Assembly: GCA_002256985.1 (NCBI GenBank) | Contig: NCGO01000009.1 | Coordinates: 1 to 64,000 of the forward strand | Length of the DNA stretch: 64,000 bases | Reading direction: 5' to 3' | Source: Novosphingobium sp. 28-62-57 | GTDB taxonomy: Bacteria > Pseudomonadota > Alphaproteobacteria > Sphingomonadales > Sphingomonadaceae | Part shown: piece by piece, positions 38,480 to 45,808 of the stretch | Position numbering within the stretch: the stretch's first letter is position 1 | How the letters are laid out: each line of letters opens with the position of its first letter | Translations under genes and position numbers: made by a program | The notes under the pieces: generated by a model | Seen by the model: only the letters and a program-made list of their open reading frames with translations | Databases searched by the model: none | Told to the model about the DNA's origin: nothing

Positions 38480-39079
38480 ATGAAGACGTTCTCCAAAGCC
38501 CTCGTCGGAACTGTTGCCGCCGCTGCGGTGGCGGTGTCTTCGGCCGCTCCGGCCATGGCGCGTGACAATCGTGGCGGGATCGATGCCGGTGATGTTATCG
38601 CAGGCGCGCTGGTGATCGGCGGCGTTGCCGCAATTGCCGCCGCTGCCAGCAGGGACAATGACCGCAACGACTTTGACCGCTTCGGCTATGGCAGAGACGA
38701 TTGGCGCGGGCGGGATGGCTGGAACGATGGCCGGTTTGGCAACGGCAACTGGGGCCGGGGCGACCCGCGGTTTGCGATTGAGCAGTGCGTGCGCGCTGCT
38801 GAACGCAATGCCGGACGCATCAGCTGGGGCCGGGCCGACGTCACCGACATCCGCAATGTGCGCAATACCCGCAACGGCTATGAAGTGCGTGGCCGGATCG
38901 CCGTGAACACGCATGGCCGCGATTGGCGCAATGGCGATCCCCGTTATGGCCGTGGCTGGAACAACGATTATCGTGGCTGGAACGATGGCTTGCGCGGGTT
39001 TGACAGCGGATCGTTCAAGTGCCGGTTCGAGCGCGGGCGGATCGTTGACCTTGATTACAGCGGCATTCGCGGGCTGTGA
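38480..39079 (+). CDS. Exported small protein, GIDAGDVIAGALVIGG family (copy A)
   Basis: 199 residues. A signal peptide (LVGTVAAAAVAVSSAAPAMA) is followed by RGGIDAGDVIAGALVIGGVAAIAAAAS, a short glycine-rich hydrophobic stretch, then an Asp/Arg/Trp-rich low-complexity region (RDDWRGRDGWNDGRFGNGNW) and a C-terminal domain with two Cys (EQCVRAAERNAGR, FKCRFERGRIVDLDY). AAGGA lies before the ATG. I recall such proteins from sphingomonads, with no known function; it may sit in the periplasm or membrane. A paralog follows. Confidence 0.75.
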   Translation: MKTFSKALVGTVAAAAVAVSSAAPAMARDNRGGIDAGDVIAGALVIGGVAAIAAAASRDNDRNDFDRFGYGRDDWRGRDGWNDGRFGNGNWGRGDPRFAIEQCVRAAERNAGRISWGRADVTDIRNVRNTRNGYEVRGRIAVNTHGRDWRNGDPRYGRGWNNDYRGWNDGLRGFDSGSFKCRFERGRIVDLDYSGIRGL

Positions 39080-39107
39080 TGCGCAAATGATGCCGCATGT
39101 CGGGGGC

Positions 39108-39141
39108 AGGCGGTTCAGGCACTGGAAAGCCTGAACCGCCT
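39108..39141. terminator. Perfect 13-bp hairpin between paralogs
   Basis: Arms AGGCGGTTCAGGC and GCCTGAACCGCCT enclose an eight-base loop. There is no T-run, so it may be a processing site or attenuator rather than a terminator. Confidence 0.6.
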
Positions 39142-39174
39142 AGCTGCGTAACTTGACGGGAAGGGATTTCAATC

Positions 39175-39756
39175 ATGGCGGGTCGATTTTCGAAGTTTGC
39201 ACTGGCAGCTGCCGGGATGGCGAGCGCACTCCTGCCTTTGGCGGCAGAGGCACGGCCCGGCTGGAATGGCGGGGGCTGGAATCGCGGCGGCTGGGGCGGC
39301 AGAGGCTGGCACCGCGATCGCGGCATTGATGGCGGCGATGTGCTGGCTGGCATTCTGATCATCGGCGGTATTGCCGCCATTGCCAGCGCCGCCAGCAATG
39401 CCAACCGCAACCGTGAACGCACCATTCCGCGCGATAATGGGCCGCAAGATGATGGCTATCGTTATCGCAATGACGACTTACCACGTCAGGATGAATGGCG
39501 CAGCGAAGGCCGCGTGCAGGATTGGCAGGGCAGTGGGCAGAATTCGCGCGGTGGCGTGACGAGCGGGATCGACGGTGCCGTGGATAGCTGTGTGGCCGAG
39601 GCTCAGCGCAACGGCGAAGTGGACGAAGTGTTCAACGCTGCGCGCAACGGCAGCGGCTATCGCGTTTCGGGTGCCTTGCGCAATGGCGATGGCTTTACCT
39701 GCGATGTGAACGGGCAGGGCGGGGTCCTGCTGGATATACGGCGCGGCCAAGGTTGA
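39175..39756 (+). CDS. Exported small protein, GIDGGDVLAGILIIGG family (copy B)
   Basis: 193 residues; signal peptide (KFALAAAGMASALLPLAAEA), then a Trp/Gly/Arg tract (WNGGGWNRGGWGGRGWHRDR), the same GIDGGDVLAGILIIGGIAAIASAAS segment as its neighbour, a charged linker and a C-terminal two-Cys domain (DSCVAEAQRNGEVDEVFNAA, GDGFTCDVNGQG). It is a tandem paralog of the gene at 38480. The pair probably arose by duplication. Confidence 0.75.
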   Translation: MAGRFSKFALAAAGMASALLPLAAEARPGWNGGGWNRGGWGGRGWHRDRGIDGGDVLAGILIIGGIAAIASAASNANRNRERTIPRDNGPQDDGYRYRNDDLPRQDEWRSEGRVQDWQGSGQNSRGGVTSGIDGAVDSCVAEAQRNGEVDEVFNAARNGSGYRVSGALRNGDGFTCDVNGQGGVLLDIRRGQG

Positions 39757-39801
39757 CCGTTTGAGGTCTTCATCGGGCCTGTCTGCACGTTTCTTTTCGG
39801 G

Positions 39802-39827
39802 ATCTCTTGCGGCTATCTCTTGCGGCT
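39802..39827. repeat. 13-bp tandem duplication upstream of the DUF1476 gene
   Basis: ATCTCTTGCGGCT occurs twice in perfect tandem in the presumed promoter region. Confidence 0.6.
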
Positions 39828-39880
39828 GGGCTCTTGGCTGATTATCGGCTGAGAGAGACTTTCAACAAGGACCCCGGCCC

Positions 39881-40204
39881 ATGACCACTTTCGACGACCG
39901 CGAGAAGGCTTTTGAAGCCAAGTTCGCCCGCGACGAGGAGATGATGTTCCGCGTTCATGCCCGGCGCAACCGCCTGCTGGGCGTGTGGGCGGCCGAGCGT
40001 ATGGGGCTGGATGCGGCTGAGACCGAGGGCTATGCCAAATCGGTGGTGCAGGCCGATTTCGAAGAAGCCGGTGACGAAGACGTGATCCGCAAGCTGCTGG
40101 GCGATCTGACCTCTGCCGGGATTGAAACCGATGAGGCCGAAATCCGGTTGGCAATGGAAGCCAAGTCGATCGATGCGCGCCGCCAGCTGATGGGCGAAGC
40201 CTGA
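39881..40204 (+). CDS. DUF1476 protein (alphaproteobacterial F1-ATPase zeta inhibitor family)
   Basis: 107 residues: TTFDDREKAFEAKFARDEEM MFRVHARRNRLLGVWAAERM, the family start, and GIETDEAEIRLAMEAKSIDA RRQLMGEA at the end. The Paracoccus zeta protein of this family binds and blocks reverse ATP hydrolysis by F1-ATPase. The N-terminal residues that insert into the enzyme are conserved-looking. It overlaps the bolA start by one base, and the trio DUF1476-bolA-glutaredoxin recurs in this group. Confidence 0.92.
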   Translation: MTTFDDREKAFEAKFARDEEMMFRVHARRNRLLGVWAAERMGLDAAETEGYAKSVVQADFEEAGDEDVIRKLLGDLTSAGIETDEAEIRLAMEAKSIDARRQLMGEA

Positions 40205-40437
40205 TGGCGATGCCCGCGGCCGAGATCGAGGCTATGATCCGTGCGGCCTTGCCCGATGCCGAGATCGTGATTACCGATCTGGCAGGCGACGGCGATCATT
40301 ACGCCGCCCGCGTGGTTTCGGCGTCGTTCGCCGGGATGCCGCGCGTCAAGCAGCACAAGCTGGTCTATGATGCGCTGGGCGGGCGCATGGGCGGCCAGCT
40401 TCATGCCTTGCAACTCACCACTGCCGTTCCCAATTGA
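40204..40437 (+). CDS. BolA family protein
   Basis: 77 residues with the BolA class II KH-like fold: [64 protein letters not shown]. The conserved His near the middle is present. BolA binds monothiol glutaredoxins via a shared [2Fe-2S] cluster; the CGFS glutaredoxin is the next gene, 23 bases on. Confidence 0.93.
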   Translation: MAMPAAEIEAMIRAALPDAEIVITDLAGDGDHYAARVVSASFAGMPRVKQHKLVYDALGGRMGGQLHALQLTTAVPN

Positions 40438-40460
40438 GAGCGGAAAGGACACCAAACCCC

Positions 40461-40784
40461 ATGTCGACCGAGCAGCGCATTTCCGAAATCGTCAACGGCA
40501 GCGATGTCGTCCTGTTCATGAAGGGCACGCCGCTGTTTCCGCAGTGCGGCTTTTCCAGCAAGGCCATTGCCATTCTTGAGCATCTGGGCGTGGAGTATTC
40601 CACGGTCGATGTGCTGCAGGACATGGAAATCCGCAGCGGCATCAAGGCTTTTTCCGATTGGCCGACGATCCCGCAGCTTTACATCAAGGGTGAGTTCGTT
40701 GGCGGATCGGACATCATGATGGAAATGTTCGAAGCTGGTGAATTGCAGCAAGCCATGGAAGAGGCTGGCGTGAAGCCAGCCTGA
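40461..40784 (+). CDS. grxD: Monothiol CGFS glutaredoxin (Grx4 type)
   Basis: 107 residues with the active-site motif [10 protein letters not shown] (single Cys), [27 protein letters not shown], which binds glutathione and a shared [2Fe-2S] cluster. It delivers iron-sulfur clusters in the cytoplasm together with BolA. ATG 40461 has GGAAAGGA upstream. An in-frame frame extension to 40434 overlaps the bolA stop and is not used. Confidence 0.95.
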   Translation: MSTEQRISEIVNGSDVVLFMKGTPLFPQCGFSSKAIAILEHLGVEYSTVDVLQDMEIRSGIKAFSDWPTIPQLYIKGEFVGGSDIMMEMFEAGELQQAMEEAGVKPA

Positions 40785-40833
40785 CATGGTGCCGGGTGGC
40801 GGCAGGGTTCTGCCGCCATGGGCAAAATCGAGG

Positions 40834-40864
40834 CGCGGTCGGCAATTCCGATCGCGTCTTTTTT
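40834..40864 (+). terminator. Terminator of the DUF1476-bolA-grxD operon
   Basis: Stem CGCGGTCGG / CCGATCGCG with one wobble pair is followed by TCTTTTTT. A second hairpin without T-run (TGGCGGCAG / CTGCCGCCA) lies at 40797-40818. The rest of the gap to 41115 shows nothing. Confidence 0.75.
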
Positions 40865-41115
40865 GTGTGCTGGTCTGCTGGGAAGTCCCGGGAGAGGCGG
40901 AGCCATGGGAGACCGGGGGGACTGGCTCCGCCTCGAGAAGAAGACACTCTTCGGGACGACTATAGCTAAGCATGGACCGTGCCAAACTCGGCAAAGCCCG
41001 AATTTTCAGGGTTTTCAGTGTCAGTGCCAGCCGCTGAGGCATTGGGGTTGTAAACTGCTCCGACAGGCAGGGCGGGCTTGGCAAAGGGGGTTTGCTTGGA
41101 CATGATGCGGCTGTG

Positions 41116-41913
41116 ATGGAAACGCATGATATCGAGCCTGAGAACTGGCTGGCAAAGACAACCCCGGCGGCAACGATCGTCATATTTCGGCGCGACTGGG
41201 CAGGCGGTGCCGCGCAGCTTCTGCTGGTGGAGCGGAATGCGAGCCTGAAGTTTGCAGGCGGGGCCACTGTGTTTCCGGGCGGAAAGGTGGACGCGGCGGA
41301 CCGCGCGCTGGCAGAACGGCTTGGGCCAACCGCAGGTCTGGATCACGAGGATCTGGCGGCGCGCGTGGCGGCGGTGCGCGAAACGCTGGAGGAAACCGGG
41401 CTCGTTGTCGGGATCGAGGGCGTGGTTGACGGCGCGATTGCGGCGCAGGCGCGGCGCATGTTGCTGGAGGTGGAGGACCTGGCGCTGGTGCTGGAGGCGT
41501 TTGGCTGGTCCTTGGCGCCCGAACGGCTGGTGCCCTTTGCCAGATGGTGGCCAAAGCACCGCACTGAAAGAATTTTCGACACCCGCTTCTATCTGGCCGA
41601 TTTGGGCACGGGAGCGGTCGATATCGAAGTGGATGCGACCGAAAACCGGCACATGTTCTGGGCAAGCGCACAGGAGGCGCTTGATCTGGCAGAGCAGGGC
41701 AAGATCAAGATCATCTTCCCGACTCGCCGCAATCTTGAGCGGCTGGCGCTGTTCACCTCGTTTGAGGAGACCAGCGCTCATGCTCTGGCAACGCCGGTTG
41801 ATACGATCAGCCCGTTCATGGAAGAGCGCGGCGGTGAGCGGTGGTTGATGATCCCCGATGGGCTTGGTTATCCGGTGGTGGGTGAACCGCTGGAAAGTGC
41901 GCAGCGAGGGTGA
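41116..41913 (+). CDS. Nudix hydrolase
   Basis: About 265 residues. The Nudix box is present with changes in its glycine-rich half: FPGGKVDAADRALAERL then RETLEETGL (REUXEEXGU). Family members hydrolyse nucleoside diphosphates linked to another group. The length and the C-terminal half (PERLVPFARWWPKHRTERIF DTRFYLADL) match the coenzyme-A pyrophosphatase/mRNA-decapping-like subgroup annotated in alphaproteobacteria; the substrate is uncertain. ATG 41116 is chosen over upstream GTG/TTG codons; no clear ribosome binding site. Confidence 0.88.
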   Translation: METHDIEPENWLAKTTPAATIVIFRRDWAGGAAQLLLVERNASLKFAGGATVFPGGKVDAADRALAERLGPTAGLDHEDLAARVAAVRETLEETGLVVGIEGVVDGAIAAQARRMLLEVEDLALVLEAFGWSLAPERLVPFARWWPKHRTERIFDTRFYLADLGTGAVDIEVDATENRHMFWASAQEALDLAEQGKIKIIFPTRRNLERLALFTSFEETSAHALATPVDTISPFMEERGGERWLMIPDGLGYPVVGEPLESAQRG

Positions 41914-41988
41914 GTGCACAGCGGCAGGGACCCGCCCGCAGATAGGGGGAGATGCGTAGGTGCCATCCAGAAATCCTTGATGCCTTTT

Positions 41989-42009
41989 GGGGCAAGACGG
42001 TCTTGCCCC
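41989..42009. other. Strong hairpin in the leader of the next gene
   Basis: GGGGCAAGA / TCTTGCCCC with a three-base loop lies after the Nudix gene and 22 bases before the next start; no T-run follows. Confidence 0.5.
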
Positions 42010-42030
42010 GTCCTCCTGCGAAACGGCATC

Positions 42031-42309
42031 ATGTCCGGCACCTCAGCCCTCTCATCGTCGCCACTCCTCGAACGCAAGGCTGGCAAGCTTCGGGAGCATG
42101 CTGCGCCGCGGTTAGCCAATGGCGAGGAAACGCCGATTGATTCGCCGGTTCACGCCCTGCAGCAAGAGCTGATCCAGATTGAAAGTGCGCAAGATGCAGC
42201 GGCTCTTTCCGAGCCCAAAGCGCCGGGCTGGGTGCGGCTGACATTGCCGCTGGTGGTATCGGGCGTGCTATGGCTTGGCATATTCCAATTGGTGGCCATG
42301 CTCTGGTAA
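42031..42309 (+). CDS. Small C-terminally anchored membrane protein
   Basis: 92 residues from ATG 42031. A soluble, charged N-terminal part (RKAGKLREHAAPRLANGEET ... HALQQELIQIESAQDAAALS) ends in one membrane helix (LTLPLVVSGVLWLGIFQLVAML). The family is not recognised; the ribosome binding site is weak. Confidence 0.5.
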   Translation: MSGTSALSSSPLLERKAGKLREHAAPRLANGEETPIDSPVHALQQELIQIESAQDAAALSEPKAPGWVRLTLPLVVSGVLWLGIFQLVAMLW

Positions 42310-42361
42310 TTGTTACGCTACGTAACGATTTGTTGAGGTCGTGGGCTATATGGTTGGGCCT

Positions 42362-42823
42362 ATGAAAAGCCCCCTCGATCAGCTCACGCCCGACCAGATC
42401 CACCGCATCGCCCGTATCGTTGCCGTCGTCACGGCAGTGGGGCTGGGACTTGGATATGTGACCAACGTCTTGATGCCGCTGGCTGCGGGTATCGGCACCT
42501 TCGTGCTGAGCTGCGCGCTGCTCCTGGCTGCGCCGCGCCAACGGGCGACCGAACTGCTCGGCGCGGTTGCGGTATGGCAGTGCTTTGCGGAATTCCTGTC
42601 GACCATGCAAAGCGGGGAATTCCAAATGTGGCGGTTGGCGGTGTCGGTGGCAACGCTGGGAATAAGCATCGCCATCATCCGCGTGCAGCACTTGCGCGAG
42701 CTGATGCGCACAAAGCCGCAGACAAAGTTGGCCGATCTTGATCAGCGCACGGTGGGTGGTTTCGGCGTGCTGCCGCGCACCGATGCGCAATTGGCCGAAC
42801 TGCGCAAGGATCACGCCGCCTGA
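42362..42823 (+). CDS. Small integral membrane protein
   Basis: About 153 residues with three to four hydrophobic segments (IVAVVTAVGLGLGYVTNVLM, AAGIGTFVLSCALLLA, LLGAVAVWQCFAEFL, MWRLAVSVATLGISIAIIRV) and a charged C-terminal tail (TKPQTKLADLDQRTVGGFGV). The start is uncertain among ATG 42362, ATG 42350 and GTG 42341. No known function. Confidence 0.55.
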   Translation: MKSPLDQLTPDQIHRIARIVAVVTAVGLGLGYVTNVLMPLAAGIGTFVLSCALLLAAPRQRATELLGAVAVWQCFAEFLSTMQSGEFQMWRLAVSVATLGISIAIIRVQHLRELMRTKPQTKLADLDQRTVGGFGVLPRTDAQLAELRKDHAA

Positions 42824-42848
42824 ATCTTGCAAGTTGGTTTTACGCCAA

Positions 42849-43021
42849 CTAGAGCCAGATGACGTTAGGTTGCACCACCGTGACGGAGCCAATTTTGGCC
42901 CAGCGCGAGGCGAGAGGAGGGAGCCATGCCGTCGCATAGTGACCGACCCTGCACAACGCTCCTTGCCGAGACGCTTCCTGACGCAATCCCGGCGGTGCAA
43001 CCTAACGTCATCTGGCTCTAG
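42849..43021. mobile_element. 173-bp MITE with 28-bp perfect inverted ends
   Basis: The ends at 42849-42876 and 42994-43021 are exact reverse complements over 28 bases (starting CTAGAGCCAGATGACGTTAG). The 117-base interior encodes nothing. CTAG ends are palindromic. It sits nine bases before the ATG of the aminotransferase gene. Confidence 0.9.
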
Positions 43022-43030
43022 GCCTTGGCG

Positions 43031-44194
43031 ATGATCGCCCAGGTTGAACCCTTCCACGCCATTGCCGTCAGCCGCCTTGCCCACGATATGGAGGCGGCGG
43101 GCGCCAGCGTGATCCACATGGAGTTTGGCCAGCCGTCGACCGGCGCGCCTGCCAAGGCCATCGCACTGGCACATGCCGTGCTCGATAGCGAAGCAATGGG
43201 GTATTGGGAGAGCGTTCCGCTCAAAGACCGGATCGCGCAAAGCTATGCCGACAATTATGGGGTGAGCGTGGACCGGGAGCAGGTGATCCTGACTTGCGGC
43301 GCATCCCCTGCGTTTGTGATGGCCCTGTCTTGCCTGTTCCGGCCCGGCGCAAAGGTGGCTTTGGCCCGGCCCGGCTATGTCGCTTATCGCAACACGCTCA
43401 AAGCGATGTATCTTGAACCGGTTGAAATGGAATGCGGGCCGGATCAGCGGTTTCAGATAACGGCAGCCGCGCTGGACGCGCTTGATCCGGTGCCCGAAGG
43501 GCTGATCGTGGCAAGCCCGGCCAATCCTACCGGCACGATCATCGCGCCCGATGAACTGGCGGCCATTGCAAAAGTCTGCCAGCGCAAGGGCATCCGCGTG
43601 GTGTCAGACGAGATATATCACGGGTTAAGCTATGGCGCGAAAGCGGCCTCGTTGCTGGAATTTCTGCCGGATGCCGTGATCGTCAATTCGTTTTCCAAGT
43701 ATTTCAGCATGGCGGGCTGGCGGCTGGGCTGGCTGGTGGTGCCGCCGGCGCTGATTGATGCCGCGCGCGCGCGCATGGGCAGCCTGTTCCTGACACCGCC
43801 GGTGCTGGCGCAAAAGGCCGGGCTGATGGCCTTTGATTGCCGCGATGAACTGGACCGGCATGTCGAGACTTATGCCCGCAACCGCGCCATTTTGCTGGAG
43901 GCGCTGCCACAGATGGGGCTGGGCCGCATCGCACCGCCCGATGGCGCGTTCTATATTTATGCCGATGCCAGCGAGTTTACCGACGATAGTCTGGCGCTGT
44001 GTGAGGCGCTGCTGCGCGACACCGGTGTGGCGACCGCACCGGGGATGGATTTTGATCCGGTCGATGGCCGGAAATTCATCCGCTTCAGCTTTGCCGTATC
44101 GACGCCGCTGATCGAGGAAGCCGTGCGGCGGATCGGGCCATGGTTTGCTGCCCGAAGGTTGGCGCAGGAGCCGGTGCCGCTTCGCGCTATTTAA
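43031..44194 (+). CDS. Aspartate aminotransferase-like PLP enzyme (class I/II)
   Basis: About 387 residues. The PLP lysine is in VNSFSKYFSMAGWRLGWLVV, the Asn/Asp/Tyr ligands in ASPANPTGT and VVSDEIYHGLSY, and the C-terminal Arg in RKFIRFSFAVST. Substrate range is not readable. The N-terminus (MIAQVEPFHAIAVSRLAHDM) is like relatives, so the start at 43031 is likely native, but the MITE ends ten bases upstream and no ribosome binding site is seen, so translation or promoter may be affected. Its stop overlaps the convergent small gene. Confidence 0.9.
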   Translation: MIAQVEPFHAIAVSRLAHDMEAAGASVIHMEFGQPSTGAPAKAIALAHAVLDSEAMGYWESVPLKDRIAQSYADNYGVSVDREQVILTCGASPAFVMALSCLFRPGAKVALARPGYVAYRNTLKAMYLEPVEMECGPDQRFQITAAALDALDPVPEGLIVASPANPTGTIIAPDELAAIAKVCQRKGIRVVSDEIYHGLSYGAKAASLLEFLPDAVIVNSFSKYFSMAGWRLGWLVVPPALIDAARARMGSLFLTPPVLAQKAGLMAFDCRDELDRHVETYARNRAILLEALPQMGLGRIAPPDGAFYIYADASEFTDDSLALCEALLRDTGVATAPGMDFDPVDGRKFIRFSFAVSTPLIEEAVRRIGPWFAARRLAQEPVPLRAI

Positions 44195-44468
44195 GCGGTT
44201 CTGGCTGCACGTATGGCGGGTCTGGTTGATAAACGGGCGGCGGCGGTGCTGGGGGCCGGTTCAGTGTCAGAGCCGACGGAGCGGCTGAGCCTTGTCCGTC
44301 AAGGCTTGTCGCAGAAGCAGAGTCAGCCTCGCTGACTTGCGCTTGCGTATCCGCACGCGCCAGTTTGGCAGCATCTGCCATGGCGGGAAGAGCGCCCTCT
44401 CCTTCGAACAGGGCGGCCACCAGCAACATGACCATCAGCGCAAACAAGATGGAAACGTTCTTGTTCAC
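44187..44468 (-). CDS. Small proline-rich membrane-anchored protein
   Basis: 93 residues from GTG 44468. One hydrophobic segment (VSILFALMVMLLVAALFEGE) is followed by an acidic/Ala-rich stretch and a proline tail (RPPAPPPPVYQPDPPYVQPE). It lies 43 bases after the tadE-like gene and may belong to the same pilus operon. The start is uncertain; ATG codons inside the hydrophobic segment are possible. Confidence 0.5.
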   Translation of the reverse strand: MNKNVSILFALMVMLLVAALFEGEGALPAMADAAKLARADTQAQVSEADSASATSLDGQGSAAPSALTLNRPPAPPPPVYQPDPPYVQPEPLK

Positions 44469-44511
44469 AGGATCGCTCTTGGCCTTTTGCCTGCAAGCCC
44501 GATTTTGCCGA

Positions 44512-45147
44512 TCAGCATGACCGCACCGTAAGGTTCTGGATATTGGTGATATTCTGATTTGTCCGTTCACGCACGTTGAAGGCGGCTTCATAGCGCATCG
44601 TGGTCCGGTTTCTCATGAAGCTATCAAACATGATCGGCTGATATTTGTAGGTCACCTCCACAAACATCACAGCCGTGCCGACGGCAGAGGTGATCCTGTT
44701 GCCATTGACGCCCATGCCATTGCTGAGCGATGCGTTGGTGCGGCCAGTGCCTTGCGTGCCGTACCTTGGTGCAACCACCATGGTGCCATAGCAGCGCTGC
44801 CAGTTGATCATCTGGCCGGCATTTGATCCGGTCTGGCCGTTGGGTTCAAGGGACGACAGGATGATCCGCCCGTTGTTGACGAAATCGAGATTGCCGCCGA
44901 CCAGATCTGCGCCGGCGAAGACTTCGTAGATGTTGGATTCATCGATGCCCGAGCGCACGCGGCCGGCATTGTCGGCCACGGTAATGGCGATCTGATTGAT
45001 GCGCATGTGGGCGAATACAAAGTTCACGAGTTCCAGCCCAGCCAGCAGGATTGCCATCACGATGGGCAAGGCAAAGGCGAATTCCACCATCCCCACGCCT
45101 TCGTTGGAGCGGATGAGATTGGCAAAGGTTCTGCGGATACCGATCAT
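44512..45147 (-). CDS. TadE-family pseudopilin-like protein
   Basis: About 211 residues with the TadE N-terminus: EGVGMVEFAFALPIVMAILLAGLELVNFVFAHMRINQIAIT, a single membrane helix preceded by a prepilin-like processing Glu. A soluble beta-rich domain follows. GAGGA is eight bases before ATG 45147. Second gene of the tadG-tadE-tadE set; the class assists Flp pilus assembly. No tadA, tadB, tadC or flp gene is in the window. Confidence 0.8.
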   Translation of the reverse strand: MIGIRRTFANLIRSNEGVGMVEFAFALPIVMAILLAGLELVNFVFAHMRINQIAITVADNAGRVRSGIDESNIYEVFAGADLVGGNLDFVNNGRIILSSLEPNGQTGSNAGQMINWQRCYGTMVVAPRYGTQGTGRTNASLSNGMGVNGNRITSAVGTAVMFVEVTYKYQPIMFDSFMRNRTTMRYEAAFNVRERTNQNITNIQNLTVRSC

Positions 45148-45158
45148 CGGCACAATCC

Positions 45159-45806
45159 TCAAACGCACACGGTCGGCGGAATGCGCTGCCGCGTGTAGGG
45201 CTGGTTGCGCAGCGCGGTTTGGGCTCTGATCGAGTAGTTCCTCGAGATCGGCATGAAATCGGCAACGGGGAAGACGCGGGGCATGGTCACGGTCACGTCA
45301 TAGAACGCCACGTCATCGCCTCCGCCAACGCCGGAACGACCAGCCGATGCATCGAACGCCCGGTTTTCGTTGAGATCGACGAAGCAGTCACCGACATCGT
45401 ATACGCCATTGTTGTTGTAGTCCGTCACGAGTTTTTCGCTGCGGCCGACCGTTGAAAAATCATAGAAGTTCTTGACGGTAACCGTGAACGTTGCGTCGCG
45501 CGCCACGACGCTTGAGCGTTTTTTCACGGCGCACTGGATTTGTTCGACCAGCGTGGTGCCGGTGCAGTTCAAGGTCGGCGCTTCAAGCGATGCGGTTCGG
45601 GCCACATCGTTGAGCGCGCCCTGCACGACGGAGCGCAAGTAGAATTGGTAGGCGATATCATAGGTGCCCAGCATGACCGTGGTCATGGGCAGAATGAGCA
45701 TGGCAAATTCAGCCGCTGCGGCGCCAGCCTTGTCGGCCTTGAGCTGTTGCCATAGCCGTTTGCCCTTCATCGCCAGATCTGTTGCTGTCAAAGCCATCGC
45801 ACGCAT
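45159..45806 (-). CDS. TadE/TadF-like pseudopilin
   Basis: 215 residues; the N-terminal helix GAAAAEFAMLILPMTTVMLGTYDIAYQFYL is TadE/F-like. The soluble part contains NNNGVYDVGDCFVDLNENRAFD, an Asp/Asn-rich loop that looks like a calcium-binding motif, and a Cys-rich end. ATG 45806 and 45797 are both possible. It starts two bases after the tadG stop, so the genes are co-translated. Confidence 0.78.
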   Translation of the reverse strand: MRAMALTATDLAMKGKRLWQQLKADKAGAAAAEFAMLILPMTTVMLGTYDIAYQFYLRSVVQGALNDVARTASLEAPTLNCTGTTLVEQIQCAVKKRSSVVARDATFTVTVKNFYDFSTVGRSEKLVTDYNNNGVYDVGDCFVDLNENRAFDASAGRSGVGGGDDVAFYDVTVTMPRVFPVADFMPISRNYSIRAQTALRNQPYTRQRIPPTVCV

Positions 45807-45808
45807 CC

